From Deltaproteobacteria bacterium (GTDB taxonomy: Bacteria > Myxococcota_A > UBA9160 > SZUA-336), in NCBI GenBank assembly GCA_029261925.1, contig JAJDAJ010000091.1, forward strand, positions 62,001 to 126,000: a stretch of DNA of 64,000 nucleotides. Direction: 5' to 3'. This document shows, piece after piece, positions 21,084 to 30,877 of this stretch (its first letter is position 1; every line of letters starts with the position of its first letter). The translations under genes were made by a program, and so were the position numbers. The notes below the pieces were generated by a model. It made no database searches and was not told the origin of the DNA. It saw only the letters and a list, made by a program, of their open reading frames with translations.

Positions 21084-22547
21084 ATGGGACTCGACGTCGG
21101 CGGCGGCAGCGCGCGCTGCCTGCTCCTCGACCCCGACGGCGGCGCGGTGCACGCGGTCGCCGAGCCCTGGCAGCCGCCGCGCGACCCGGCCGATGGCGAG
21201 GCCGACACCGGCGTGATCTGGTCCACCCTGGCCAGGGCGTCCCGCGCCGCACTGGCCGCGGCGGGCGCGCGGGCGGAAGACGTTGCCGGCATCGCGGTGA
21301 CCGCGATGCGTCTGGGCGCGGTGGCGCTCGACGCCGCGGATCGTGTGCTCTACGCCGGCTGGAACGGCGACCTGCGCGCGCTCGAGATCGGACTCGAGCT
21401 GGCGGAGCGACACGGCGAGGTGTGGGGTCCGCGGGTCGGGCGCTGGCCGGCGCCCAACGGTCTGCCCGCGCGCCTGGTCTGGCTCGAGCGCGAGCATCCC
21501 GGGTTGCGCGCGCGCGTGGCGAGCCTGCTCGCGCTCAACGACCAGATCGCGCTGCGGCTCTGCGGCGAGCACGCGACCGATCTCTCGCAGGCGGGCGAGA
21601 CCATGCTGCTCGACGTGAAGACCGGGGACTGGGCCGCGGACTGCCTGGCGGAGATCGGCGCGGCGCGCGAGCTCTTCCCGGCGCCGCGCCCCTCGGGCAG
21701 CCGGCTCGGTGAGCTCCGCGCCGACGCGGCGCGAACGCTCGGTCTGGCTCCCGGAACGCCGGTGGCGGTCGGCGGCGGGGACACGCAGTGCGCGCTGCTG
21801 GGCGCTGGCGCGATCGAGCCCGGGAGCAGCTGCGTGGTCGGCGGCACGACCGCGCCCGTGCAGCGGGTTCTGGACCGGCCGCTGGTCGACCCGGAGCTGC
21901 GCCTGTGGACCGGCTGGCACGTGGTTCCGGGGCGCTGGGTGCTCGAGAGCAACGCGGGTCCGACGGGGCTGACGCTGGACTGGGCCGCGGCGCTGCTCTT
22001 TCCCGGCGTGCCCGATCCTGTGGCGCAGCTGCTCGCCGCGGCCGCGGCTGCCCCGCCCGGCGCCGACGGCATGCGCTCGACGCTCGGCGCGCACGTCTGG
22101 GACGCGCGCCGTCTGATCCCGGGCATGCGCAGCCTGTCGATGTCGAGCATGACCCTGGTGCGCGCCGGCGAGGGCTCGCGTGGGCTGATCGCGCGCGCGA
22201 TCATCGAGGGCCTGATCTGCGCGCTGCGCGCCAACTTCGAGCAGCTCGTCGTCTGTGCCGGCGAGCCCACCGGCGACGTGCGCCTGGCGGGCGGGCTCTC
22301 GCGCAGCCCGCTGCTCGCACGGCTGCTGGCCGACGCGCTCGATCGCCCGGTGGTGGCCGCGCGCACGCCCCAGACCAGTGCGCTGGGTGCGGCGCTCTGC
22401 GCGGGCGTCGGTGCCGGGATCCTCGACGATCTGGCCGCGGGCGCCGGGCTGGTGGGCGAGGGCGCTCGCGTCGAGCCCGAGCCCGCCGCGGTGCGCGCGC
22501 ACTCGGAGCTCTATGCCGCCTGGCGCGAGCACCTCGACGCGGAGTGA
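21084..22547 (+). CDS. FGGY-family carbohydrate kinase (xylulokinase-like)
   Basis: 'MGLDVGGGSARCLLLDPDGG', 'VAVGGGDTQCALLGAGAIEPGSSCVVGGTTAPV', 'LAGGLSRSPLLARLLADALDRPV'. Confidence 0.88.
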   Translation: MGLDVGGGSARCLLLDPDGGAVHAVAEPWQPPRDPADGEADTGVIWSTLARASRAALAAAGARAEDVAGIAVTAMRLGAVALDAADRVLYAGWNGDLRALEIGLELAERHGEVWGPRVGRWPAPNGLPARLVWLEREHPGLRARVASLLALNDQIALRLCGEHATDLSQAGETMLLDVKTGDWAADCLAEIGAARELFPAPRPSGSRLGELRADAARTLGLAPGTPVAVGGGDTQCALLGAGAIEPGSSCVVGGTTAPVQRVLDRPLVDPELRLWTGWHVVPGRWVLESNAGPTGLTLDWAAALLFPGVPDPVAQLLAAAAAAPPGADGMRSTLGAHVWDARRLIPGMRSLSMSSMTLVRAGEGSRGLIARAIIEGLICALRANFEQLVVCAGEPTGDVRLAGGLSRSPLLARLLADALDRPVVAARTPQTSALGAALCAGVGAGILDDLAAGAGLVGEGARVEPEPAAVRAHSELYAAWREHLDAE

Positions 22548-22557
22548 GCGGCCCGCC

Positions 22558-23658
22558 TCAGCAGCAGCCCGGGCTTCCGCCGCGCTCGTCGTCGTACGCG
22601 TCGTGCCAGTGGCGCCCGAGCATCCAGCCGCGCGCGGCCGCCAGGCGCAGCGCGCGCTGCGGCTCGATCACGCGCGGACCGTCGCGGAGCACCCGCAGCA
22701 CGGCTCGCTGCCCCGCTGCGAGCTCGCGCTCGCGGTCGCCGTCGAAGGCGAGCAGTCCGGGGCCGGTGACCTCGACGGGCTCGCCCAGCGACACCCGGCG
22801 GTGTCGCTCCACGCCGACCGGTCGGTACAGGCCCGGCGAGATCGGCGCGAGCAGGTCGCGGGCCCCCGTGCCCGGTGGTCGACACCATACGGCGACGCCG
22901 GCGTCGTCGTCGGCCCCGCAGGGCTCGAGCAGCCCGCCGATCGGCGACATGCCGACGGCGTCGGGCTCGGCGCGCGCCAGCACCACCAGGCGCAGGTTGG
23001 CGGGCTCGAAGGGCATCAGGTTCCCGCTGCGATCCCCGACCAGGAAGGCGGCGTCGATCAGGGCGAGATCGTCGGCCTCGCCCTCGATCTCGACCGCGAC
23101 GCGCTTGACCGGCGGCGCGACCTCGTCGAGCGCGACGGCGCGTGCGGCGACCAGCCCGGCCGCTGCGCCCGCGACCGTGGCCTCGACCATTCGCGGGAAG
23201 ACGTTGTTGGTCCCGGTGGACAGCGGCATCAGCGGCGCGTCGCTCCAGGTGCGCGCGACGATCCGGTTGGTGCCGTCGCCTCCGAGCACGACCAGCGCCC
23301 GGCAGCCGGCAGCGCGCATACGCTCCACCGCAGCGACCGTGTCGCGTGGCGACAGGCTGGCGCCGACGTCGAGCACGTCGAAGCGCGCGCGGATGCGCAG
23401 GTTCTCGACCGCGCCCGTGCCGATCGCGAACGGATCGCGCACCACCGAGAAGCGCCCCGCGCCCGCCGCGGCGGCGCCGATCACCGCGCGCGCGACGGTG
23501 TTGCGCTTGCTCTGCGGCGTGTCGGAGGCGGCGCGCGCCGCGAGCCGGCGCACGTCGCGTCCCGAGGCCGGGTTCACCACGATGCCGACGTGCGCCGCTG
23601 GATCCGGCGCGGGCTCGTGTTCGTGCGCTGCGCTCACCCGGGCATCATAGCCCCGCAA
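22558..23658 (-). CDS. ATP-NAD kinase / AcoX-like family protein
   Basis: 'VGIVVNPASGRDVRRL', 'ALVVLGGDGTNRIVARTWSDAPLMPLSTGTNNVFP'. Confidence 0.82.
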   Translation of the reverse strand: MRGYDARVSAAHEHEPAPDPAAHVGIVVNPASGRDVRRLAARAASDTPQSKRNTVARAVIGAAAAGAGRFSVVRDPFAIGTGAVENLRIRARFDVLDVGASLSPRDTVAAVERMRAAGCRALVVLGGDGTNRIVARTWSDAPLMPLSTGTNNVFPRMVEATVAGAAAGLVAARAVALDEVAPPVKRVAVEIEGEADDLALIDAAFLVGDRSGNLMPFEPANLRLVVLARAEPDAVGMSPIGGLLEPCGADDDAGVAVWCRPPGTGARDLLAPISPGLYRPVGVERHRRVSLGEPVEVTGPGLLAFDGDRERELAAGQRAVLRVLRDGPRVIEPQRALRLAAARGWMLGRHWHDAYDDERGGSPGCC

Positions 23659-24427
23659 CGAAGCGATCGACGTGCCGGGCCACCTCGTCCGGGGCGACCT
23701 CCTGCAGGAAGTGGCCGGCGCCCTCGATCGCCACGCGCTCCAGCCCCGGGCAGAGCGCGCGCAGCCGCGCGTCGTCCGCCATGGGCGTGGCCGAGTCGAT
23801 CAGCAGCGCCGGTACCCGGCAGCGGGCGGCGAGCGCGTCGGTATCGGACAGGAGCGCGCGGAACGCGGGGCCGCGCACGTGCGCGGGGCAGGCGCGGATC
23901 GCGGCAGTGAAGCGCTCGCGCAGCGCCGCGCCGTCCCGGGGCGGAACGCAGCCCGCGGCGAAGCGAGCGGCGGCCGTACCCGGATCCGCGCCGCCGAGCT
24001 CGGCGGCGTAGCCCGCCAGGTAGGCCCGGGTGCGCTCGCGCAGCACGATCGGTGCGTCGAGCAGGATCAGACCGCGCAGCGCCGCCGGCTCGCACGCCGC
24101 CAGCGCCAGACCGATCGCCCCGCCCAGGCTGTGCCCGAGCACCACCGGCCGCCCGAGCTCGAGGCGCTCGATCAGCCAGGCGGCGTCGTCCGCCCAGGTG
24201 CCGAGCCGGTAGCCCGTCGGCGGCGCGTCGCTGGCGCCGAAGCCCCGCAGGTCGGGCGCGACCACCCGGTGGCGCGCGGACAGCCGTTCCAGCAGCGGCT
24301 CGAGGCTGGAGTGATCGAGGCACCAGCCGTGCAGCGCCAGGATCGACGGCTCTCCCGTGCCGCGCTCGTGCCAGTGCAGACGCACGCCCTCGCGCGTGGC
24401 GGATCCCGGCTCGCTGGCGGCGCTCAT
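23645..24427 (-). CDS. Alpha/beta hydrolase
   Basis: 'ILALHGWCLDHSSLEPLL', 'LGHSLGGAIGLALA'. Confidence 0.9.
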   Translation of the reverse strand: MSAASEPGSATREGVRLHWHERGTGEPSILALHGWCLDHSSLEPLLERLSARHRVVAPDLRGFGASDAPPTGYRLGTWADDAAWLIERLELGRPVVLGHSLGGAIGLALAACEPAALRGLILLDAPIVLRERTRAYLAGYAAELGGADPGTAAARFAAGCVPPRDGAALRERFTAAIRACPAHVRGPAFRALLSDTDALAARCRVPALLIDSATPMADDARLRALCPGLERVAIEGAGHFLQEVAPDEVARHVDRFVAGL

Positions 24428-24492
24428 GCTCGCCGCAGGATAGCCGTGCCCGGTGGGGCCTTCGCGGGCTAGAATCTCGCGGGGAGGACGCC

Positions 24493-25665
24493 ATGGAGTA
24501 CACCCGCATCGACGTCGATGCCCACATCCAGGAGCCGCCCGACTGCTGGACGAGCCGGATGTCCAGCGCGAAGTGGGGCGACCGCATCCCGCACAGCGAG
24601 TGGTACCGCCCGGCCGACGAGTCCGGGGGCATGGACCTGCCCTACCTGGTGGAGCCGCACGAGCGCATGCAGCGCTGGGTCATCGACGGCACGCCGACCC
24701 TGCCGTTCCCGTCGGTCTGCCAGGCCGCGACCGCGGATCGGGAGACGCTTCCGTCGCGCTGGGAGGACGTGCCGCTCAGCGTGTACCGCGCCCCGGAGCG
24801 ACTCGAGGCCATGGACCGCGACGGGATCAGCGCGGCGGTGCTCTATCCCAACGTCACCGGACCGTCCGCCGACGCCTTCGCGGGCAAGGAGCCGGAGTAC
24901 GAGGCCGACTGCGTGCGCGCCTACAACGACTTCCTCACCGAGGAGATGATCGGGCACGATGCCGAGCGCCTGGTCGCGCTGACCGTGGTGCCGTACTCCG
25001 CCATCGAGCGGACGGTCGCCGAGGTCGTGCGCTGCCGGCAGCTCGGGCACCGTGGCGTGATCATGACCAGCGCGCCGCACCAGCGCGGCCTGCCGTACTT
25101 CAACGATCCGTACTGGGAACCGCTCTGGGAGACCTGCCAGGAGATGGACCACCCGGTGCACTTCCACGGCTCCGGCGGCGCGATGAAGATGCGGCTGGAC
25201 CTGATGCCGGGCACGGGGGCGCGGCGCGGTCGCGCGCTCATGGGCTCGGTCGGCTTCAACCTCCAGGGCCAGTACATGGCCAACTTCCTGTTCTCCGGCG
25301 TGTTCGAGCGCTTCCCGCGGCTGACCTTCGTGATCGCCGAGACGGGCCTGGGCTGGGTGCCCTACCTGCTCGAGGTCTGCGACCACGAGTGGGAGCGCAA
25401 CCAGCTCTGGCAGCACGGCTTCGAGCGCCGGCCCAGCGAGGTCTTCCGCGATCGCGTGTACGTGGACTTCTGGTACGAGCAGCAGGGGCTGCGCAACTGG
25501 GAGTTCATCGGCGCCGACCGCATCATGTGGGAGAGCGACTTCCCGCACCCCACCTCGCTCTGGCCCGACTCGAGCAAGTACGTGGAGCTCAGCCTCGACG
25601 GCGTCCCCGAGGCCGCACGCCGGAAGATCCTGGTCGACAATGCCCGCAGCGTCTACAAGCTCTGA
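24493..25665 (+). CDS. Amidohydrolase family protein (amidohydrolase 2 type)
   Basis: RBS GGGGAGG before ATG; 'RIDVDAHIQEPPDCWTSRM', 'HPVHFHGSGGAM', 'IMWESDFPHPTSLWPDS'. Confidence 0.92.
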   Translation: MEYTRIDVDAHIQEPPDCWTSRMSSAKWGDRIPHSEWYRPADESGGMDLPYLVEPHERMQRWVIDGTPTLPFPSVCQAATADRETLPSRWEDVPLSVYRAPERLEAMDRDGISAAVLYPNVTGPSADAFAGKEPEYEADCVRAYNDFLTEEMIGHDAERLVALTVVPYSAIERTVAEVVRCRQLGHRGVIMTSAPHQRGLPYFNDPYWEPLWETCQEMDHPVHFHGSGGAMKMRLDLMPGTGARRGRALMGSVGFNLQGQYMANFLFSGVFERFPRLTFVIAETGLGWVPYLLEVCDHEWERNQLWQHGFERRPSEVFRDRVYVDFWYEQQGLRNWEFIGADRIMWESDFPHPTSLWPDSSKYVELSLDGVPEAARRKILVDNARSVYKL

Positions 25666-26776
25666 CGTGGTGATCTCGGCGGCGGATCACGTCGTCGAGC
25701 CGCCCGACCTCTGGACCTCGCGGCTACCGCACGCGCGCTGGGGCGACCGGATCCCGCGGGTCGTCGAGCAGGACGACGGCGTCGAGCGCTGGGTGATCGA
25801 CGGCGTGGTGCAGGCCGACGCCCCGCTCGCGCGCATCGGCGCGCTGCTGCCCCGGCGCTTCGACGAGCCGCGAAGCTGGGCCGACGTGCCCGCCGCGGCG
25901 TACTCGCCCGCCGATCGCCTCGCCGCGATGGACGCCGACGGCGTCGGGATCTCCGTGCTCTATCCCGGCGCGGCGGGCTACGGCGGCCAGGCGCTGGCGG
26001 CCATCCCCGATCCGGAGCTCGAGGTCGCGTGCTGCCGCGCGTACAACGACTGGCTGGTCGAGACCTGGGGCGTGAGCGATCGCTTCGTGCCGCAGTGCGT
26101 GCTGCCCGTCTCGTCGGTGGAGGCGAGTCGCTCCGAGCTGGAGCGCGCCGCGGCGCTGGGCCACCGCGGTGCGATCATGCATCCGTTCCCCTGGCACCTC
26201 CGCTCGGACGTGCCCCACGTGCACGACGGCGCCTGGGATCCGCTCTGGGATGCCGCACAGGGTCTCGGCATGCCGCTGTGCTGGGAGTCGGGCGCCGGCT
26301 TCATGCTCGACGTGTATCCGGGCTTCGGGCCCGCGGCGCGCAGCGCCTACGCCGCCGCGCGGCGGCCGATCAGCGGAGCGGTCGCGGTCGCGTCCTTCGT
26401 GCTGGGCGGCATCGCCGAGCGCTTCCCGTCGCTGGAGGTCGTGTTCACCTCGAGCAGCGTCGACTGGATCGTCTTCCAGCTGGAGAACTCCGACTGGGAG
26501 TGGAAACAGTCGCAGCTGAACAAGGAGGGGATCCCGCTGCCGACCGAGGTCTTCCACCGCCAGTGCTACGTGACGACCTGGTTCGAGAAGGCGGGCCTGA
26601 AGCAGCGCGACTACATCGGCGTGGACAGGATCCTGTGGCAGGTCGGCTTCCCCCAGAGCAGCTCGACGTATCCCGGCACCGCCGCCGCCATCCGCGAGAA
26701 CCTGGGCGATCTGTCCGGTGACGAGCGCGCGCGGATCACGCACGGCAACGCCGCGAAGCTCTACCGGCTGGACTGA
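25640..26776 (+). CDS. Amidohydrolase family protein (amidohydrolase 2 type), tandem paralog
   Basis: 'VVISAADHVVEPPDLWTSRLPHARWGDRIPRV'; overlaps preceding gene by 26 nt, or starts at GTG 25667. Confidence 0.88.
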   Translation: MPAASTSSDVVISAADHVVEPPDLWTSRLPHARWGDRIPRVVEQDDGVERWVIDGVVQADAPLARIGALLPRRFDEPRSWADVPAAAYSPADRLAAMDADGVGISVLYPGAAGYGGQALAAIPDPELEVACCRAYNDWLVETWGVSDRFVPQCVLPVSSVEASRSELERAAALGHRGAIMHPFPWHLRSDVPHVHDGAWDPLWDAAQGLGMPLCWESGAGFMLDVYPGFGPAARSAYAAARRPISGAVAVASFVLGGIAERFPSLEVVFTSSSVDWIVFQLENSDWEWKQSQLNKEGIPLPTEVFHRQCYVTTWFEKAGLKQRDYIGVDRILWQVGFPQSSSTYPGTAAAIRENLGDLSGDERARITHGNAAKLYRLD

Positions 26777-26803
26777 GCCTCCGGACCGGGGAGCCGGCCG
26801 ACC

Positions 26804-27718
26804 TTGATCGTCCTCCGCATCTGCGCGCTCGGCGACCTGATCATCACCGGTCCGCTGCTGGAAGCGCTCGACGACCCGCTGCTGATCGCGCACGGCGAGC
26901 AGCTGGCGCTCGCGCGCGCCGCCGGCTGGGTGCGCGACGGCGTGGACGCCGACGCGCGCTCGCTGCACGGGCTCTACGCATCATCCTCTCTCCACGTGGA
27001 GCTGCCCGGTCCGCTGCGCGAGCGCCTGGCGCGAGGCCAGGGCGCGATCGCGATCGGCGGGCCCGGCCCCGCCCGCGACGCCCTGTGCGCGCGGCTGCGC
27101 GCGCTCGGTGCGGGCGAGGTACGCGCGCTCGATGCCCGGCCGCCCGAGGGCGTGCACGCCGTGGACCTGCTGCTGGGCACGTCGGGCCGGCGGACCGACC
27201 CGGTCTGTCCGCGCATCGAGCTGCCGGCCGCGGGCCGGGAGCGCGGCCGCGCGCTGCTGGCGCACGCCGGCGTCGATCCCGGGGCCGGCTGCGTGGCGCT
27301 GCACCCGGGGGCCGGGAGCGCGGCCAAGTGCTGGCCGGTGGGCCGCTGGATCGAGCTCGCCGCGAGCCTGCGCGTGCCTCTGGTCGCCGTCGAGGGGCCG
27401 GCCGACGCGGGACCCGTCGCCGCGCTGCGCGACGCGCTGGGCGTGCCCGCGCTCGCGGGTCTCGAGCTCGAGGATCTCGCCGCGGCGCTCTCGCAGACGT
27501 CCGGCCTGCTGGGCCACGACTCCGGCGTCTCGCACCTCGGCGCCGCGCTGGGTCTGCCGGTGCTCGCGCTCTTCGGGCCGACGGATGCGGCCTCCTGGGC
27601 GCCCCGGGGCCCCCGCGCTCGCGTGCTCGAGGCGCCCGGGGGCGCGCTCGAGGATCTCGCCGTCGAGCCGGTGCGCGACGCCGTCGAGGCGCTGCTTCAG
27701 TCGGCCTCGAGCCGGTAG
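26804..27718 (+). CDS. Glycosyltransferase family 9 (heptosyltransferase-like)
   Basis: 'IVLRICALGDLIITGPLLEAL', 'VALHPGAGSAAKCWPVGRWIELA', 'GHDSGVSHLGAALGLPVLALFGPTD'. Confidence 0.88.
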   Translation: MIVLRICALGDLIITGPLLEALDDPLLIAHGEQLALARAAGWVRDGVDADARSLHGLYASSSLHVELPGPLRERLARGQGAIAIGGPGPARDALCARLRALGAGEVRALDARPPEGVHAVDLLLGTSGRRTDPVCPRIELPAAGRERGRALLAHAGVDPGAGCVALHPGAGSAAKCWPVGRWIELAASLRVPLVAVEGPADAGPVAALRDALGVPALAGLELEDLAAALSQTSGLLGHDSGVSHLGAALGLPVLALFGPTDAASWAPRGPRARVLEAPGGALEDLAVEPVRDAVEALLQSASSR

Positions 27719-28395
27719 CCGAAGGCGCGCACGGAGTGCAGGTACTGCGGACGCCCCGGATCCGGCTCGATCAGCTTGCGCAGGCGCGAGATGAAGGTGT
27801 CGACCACGCGCGTGCGGGTCTCGGGGTGCAGGTCCCAGACCTCCTGCAGGATCTGCCCGCGGCTGACCGCGCGGCCGCGTCGCTCCCAGAGCAGCGCCAG
27901 CAGGTCGAGCTCGCGCGCGGTCAGGCTCGCGATCGCGCCGCCGCGCTCGATCTCGAAGCGATCCGGGTGGACGACCGTGTCGCCGATGCGGAAGGTCCGC
28001 CCGCTGCCGGCGGGACCGCCGCTGCGGCGCAGAAGCGTGCGCGCGCGTGCCAGCAGCACGGGCAGCGAGAAGGGCTTGGTCAGGTAGTCGTCCGCGCCCA
28101 GGTCGAGTCCGTGGATCACGTCGCGCTCGGCATCGCGCGCGGTCAGCATCAGCACCGGGGTGTCGATGCCGCGCTCCCGCACGCGCTCGAGCAGGTCGAG
28201 CCCGGAGATCCCCGGGAGCATGACGTCGAGCACGATCAGATCGACGTCCGGGCCCGCGGTCTCGCCGAGCAGCCGGGCCAGGGCGCTCTCGCCGCGCTCG
28301 TGAACCTCGACGGTGTAGCCCTCGGACTCGAAGTTGAAGGCGAGGCCGCGCGCGAGGTTCTGCTCGTCCTCAACGAGCAGGACGTGCGTGCTCAT
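27697..28395 (-). CDS. Response regulator transcription factor (OmpR/PhoB type)
   Basis: 'HVLLVEDEQNLARGL', 'LIVLDVMLPGISGLDLL', 'LGADDYLTKPFSLPVLLARARTLLRR', C-terminal trans-reg domain. Confidence 0.95.
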   Translation of the reverse strand: MSTHVLLVEDEQNLARGLAFNFESEGYTVEVHERGESALARLLGETAGPDVDLIVLDVMLPGISGLDLLERVRERGIDTPVLMLTARDAERDVIHGLDLGADDYLTKPFSLPVLLARARTLLRRSGGPAGSGRTFRIGDTVVHPDRFEIERGGAIASLTARELDLLALLWERRGRAVSRGQILQEVWDLHPETRTRVVDTFISRLRKLIEPDPGRPQYLHSVRAFGYRLEAD

Positions 28396-29302
28396 CCAGC
28401 TGTCCGGGCAGCGTCACGAGGAAGCGGCTCCCCCGGCCCTCGCCGTCGCTCTCCGCACGCACGCTGCCGCCGTGGGCGCGCACGACGTTGCGCACGATGA
28501 ACAGCCCCAGCCCCAGGCCACCGCTGCGCACGGCCTCGTGGGACAGGCGCTGGAAGCGCGAGAAGATGCTGGACTGCGCGTGCGCGGGGATGCCCACCCC
28601 GTGGTCGGCGACCTCGACCTGGAGCCGCCGGGAGCCGGCGGGTCGCACCTGCACGTCCACGTGTACCTCGTCGCGCGCGTAGCGGACCGCATTGTCGAGC
28701 AGGTTCCGGAAGGCCACGCGGAGCTGCTCGGCGTCGCCGCGCACGCGCGCGTTCGCGGGCACGTCGAGCGCCAGCGCACCGTCGGCGAGGCCGTGGCGCT
28801 CGCGCGCGTCGCGCGCGCACTCCTGGAGCAGCCGCGCCAGATCGATCCGCTGCCGCGTCGAGCGCCGCGTCTCGGTGTGCGCGGCGTCGAGCAGCTGGTC
28901 GATCGTGCCCTGGAGCCGCTCCAGGTCCTCGGACATGGTGTGCAGGAACTCGCTGCGGCGCTCGTCGTCGAGGTCGTGGCGTCGCAGTGTCTCGAGGTAC
29001 AGGCGCAGCGACGCCAGCGGCGTGTGCAGCTCGTGCGTGACCGCGTCGAGGAAGTTTCGCTGGCGCTGGTTCAGCCGGATCTCGCGCACCAGCCACGTCG
29101 CCTGGAGGATGGTCGCCGTGATGATCGCGGCAAAGAAGAGCGAGCCCAGGATCACCAGAAGCCAGTGCAGGGTCGTGAAGCCCTTGACCAGCGCCTCGAA
29201 CTCGCGGGCGACGAGGATCTGCCAGCCGACGGTCAGGGCGATCGTGATGGCGACGAGCCCCGCCGCCACGGCGATCGGAACGGAGACGCGACGCTCGCTC
29301 AC
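28370..29302 (-). CDS. Sensor histidine kinase (two-TM, HATPase)
   Basis: 'FLDAVTHELHTPLASLRLYLETL', 'NLLDNAVRYAR', 'GGLGLGLFIVRNVVRAHGG'; overlaps RR gene. Confidence 0.94.
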   Translation of the reverse strand: MSERRVSVPIAVAAGLVAITIALTVGWQILVAREFEALVKGFTTLHWLLVILGSLFFAAIITATILQATWLVREIRLNQRQRNFLDAVTHELHTPLASLRLYLETLRRHDLDDERRSEFLHTMSEDLERLQGTIDQLLDAAHTETRRSTRQRIDLARLLQECARDARERHGLADGALALDVPANARVRGDAEQLRVAFRNLLDNAVRYARDEVHVDVQVRPAGSRRLQVEVADHGVGIPAHAQSSIFSRFQRLSHEAVRSGGLGLGLFIVRNVVRAHGGSVRAESDGEGRGSRFLVTLPGQLDEHARPAR

Positions 29303-29386
29303 GCGACCGAGTCTAGCAGGCGGTCGGGACCCCCACCGAGCGCGGCCGCTGCGCCGCGCCCGGCGCGGGACGGCTATGATGCGCCG

Positions 29387-30706
29387 ATGCGCAGAAGGGG
29401 GGCGCGCACGCGGGCGACTGCCGGGCTCTGGCTCGCGCTGGCCCTCTGTGCGCACGCCGCGCCGTGGCGCGTGGCGCTCGCCGACGCAGACGCCGCGCTC
29501 GGCCCGGGGGAGCGCGCGCTGCGCGCCGGGATCGAGGCGCGCGCCGCCGAGCTCTGGGACACGCTCGGGCGCTGGGTCACCCTGAACACCGGCTCGCACA
29601 ACCTCGACGGGCTGGATGCGTTCGCGGATCAGCTGGGCGAGCGCCTGGCCGGCGTGGGCTTCGAGGTCGAGAAGCTCCCGGGTCCGGGGATCGAGTACCC
29701 CGACGGCGTGCAGGCGACCGGACCGCTGCTGCGGGCGCGCCGTCCGGGTCCCGCGGGCGCGCCGCGGCTGCTGCTCTCGGGCCACATGGACACGGTCTTC
29801 GAGCCGGCGTCCCCGTTCCAGATGCTGGGTCCGGTGGTCGAGGGCCGCGCCAGCGGCCCCGGCGCGGCCGACATGAAGGGCGGCCTGGTGGTGATGCTGG
29901 CGGCGCTCGAGGCGCTCGACCGCGCCGGCGAGCTCGGCGGAGCGGACTGGACGGTGCTGCTCGACTCCGACGAGGAGCTGGGCTCGCTGGCGTCCCGGCC
30001 GCTGATCGAGGAAGCCGCGCGCGCCGCCGATTACGGCTTCGTGTTCGAGAGCGCCCGCCCCGGCGGGGCCATGGTGCGCTCGCGGCGCGGGCTGGGGCAG
30101 CTGATCCTGACGGTCGAGGGCGTGGCGGCGCACGCCGGCAGCGACCACCGGCGCGGTCGCAGCGCGGTCGCCGAGCTGGCGCGGCAGATCGTCGCCATCG
30201 AGGCCCTGACCGACTACGAGCGCGGGGTCACCCTGAACGCGGGCGTGATCCGGGGTGGGACCAAGCGCAACGTGGTGCCCGAGCGCGCCCAGGCCTGGAT
30301 CGACCTGCGCTACGACCGGCCCGAGCTCGGCGCCGAGGTGATCGAGCGCATCGAGGCACTGGCGGCGGCGCCCCGGGTGCCGGGCACGCGGACGCGGGTC
30401 TGGGCGCGGCTGCACCGGCCGCCGAAGGCCGCCACCGCGGCCACGCTGGAGCTGCTGGAGCGCCACGCCGCCGTGGCGCGGGCCCTGGGGGCGCCGGCCG
30501 GACCCCCGGTCCACGCCGGCGGGGGCACGGATGGCTCCCTGATGGCGGCCGTGGGCCTGCCCACCCTCGACTCCATGGGGGTCCGGGGCGGGCGCGCGCA
30601 CACGGATCGCGAGTTCCTGGTCGCGGGGAGCCTCGTGGAGCGCGCCGCGCTGGCCGCGATCCTCTGGCGCCGGCTGATTCTGGATTCCGCGCCGGGCGGC
30701 CGGTAG
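29387..30706 (+). CDS. M20 family metallopeptidase (carboxypeptidase G2-like), exported
   Basis: 'LLLSGHMDTVFEPASPFQML...GPGAADMKGGLVVMLAALEAL', 'LLDSDEELGSLASRPLIEE', 'HAGGGTDGSLMAAVGLPTLDSMGVRGGRAHTDREFL'. Confidence 0.93.
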   Translation: MRRRGARTRATAGLWLALALCAHAAPWRVALADADAALGPGERALRAGIEARAAELWDTLGRWVTLNTGSHNLDGLDAFADQLGERLAGVGFEVEKLPGPGIEYPDGVQATGPLLRARRPGPAGAPRLLLSGHMDTVFEPASPFQMLGPVVEGRASGPGAADMKGGLVVMLAALEALDRAGELGGADWTVLLDSDEELGSLASRPLIEEAARAADYGFVFESARPGGAMVRSRRGLGQLILTVEGVAAHAGSDHRRGRSAVAELARQIVAIEALTDYERGVTLNAGVIRGGTKRNVVPERAQAWIDLRYDRPELGAEVIERIEALAAAPRVPGTRTRVWARLHRPPKAATAATLELLERHAAVARALGAPAGPPVHAGGGTDGSLMAAVGLPTLDSMGVRGGRAHTDREFLVAGSLVERAALAAILWRRLILDSAPGGR

Positions 30707-30727
30707 AGTGGGCCGGTCCGTCCTCGG

Positions 30728-30837
30728 CGGTGACCGCTGGGTCCCGGTCGGTGGAACGGTCGTGAACCCCGCCAGGTCCGGAAGGAAGCAACGGTAGCGG
30801 TTTGCTCCAGGTGACCGGATCGGCCCAGCGGTCACCG
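30728..30837 (+). ncRNA. ffs: Signal recognition particle RNA, bacterial small (4.5S) type
   Basis: Core 'CCGCCAGGTCCGGAAGGAAGCAACGGTAGCGG' with GGAA tetraloop; outer stem CGGTGACCGCTGGG/CCCAGCGGTCACCG; located just upstream of dnaX. Confidence 0.93.
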
Positions 30838-30877
30838 GCGCGGACGGACGCTTCGATCCCCCCATGACGACGATCGC

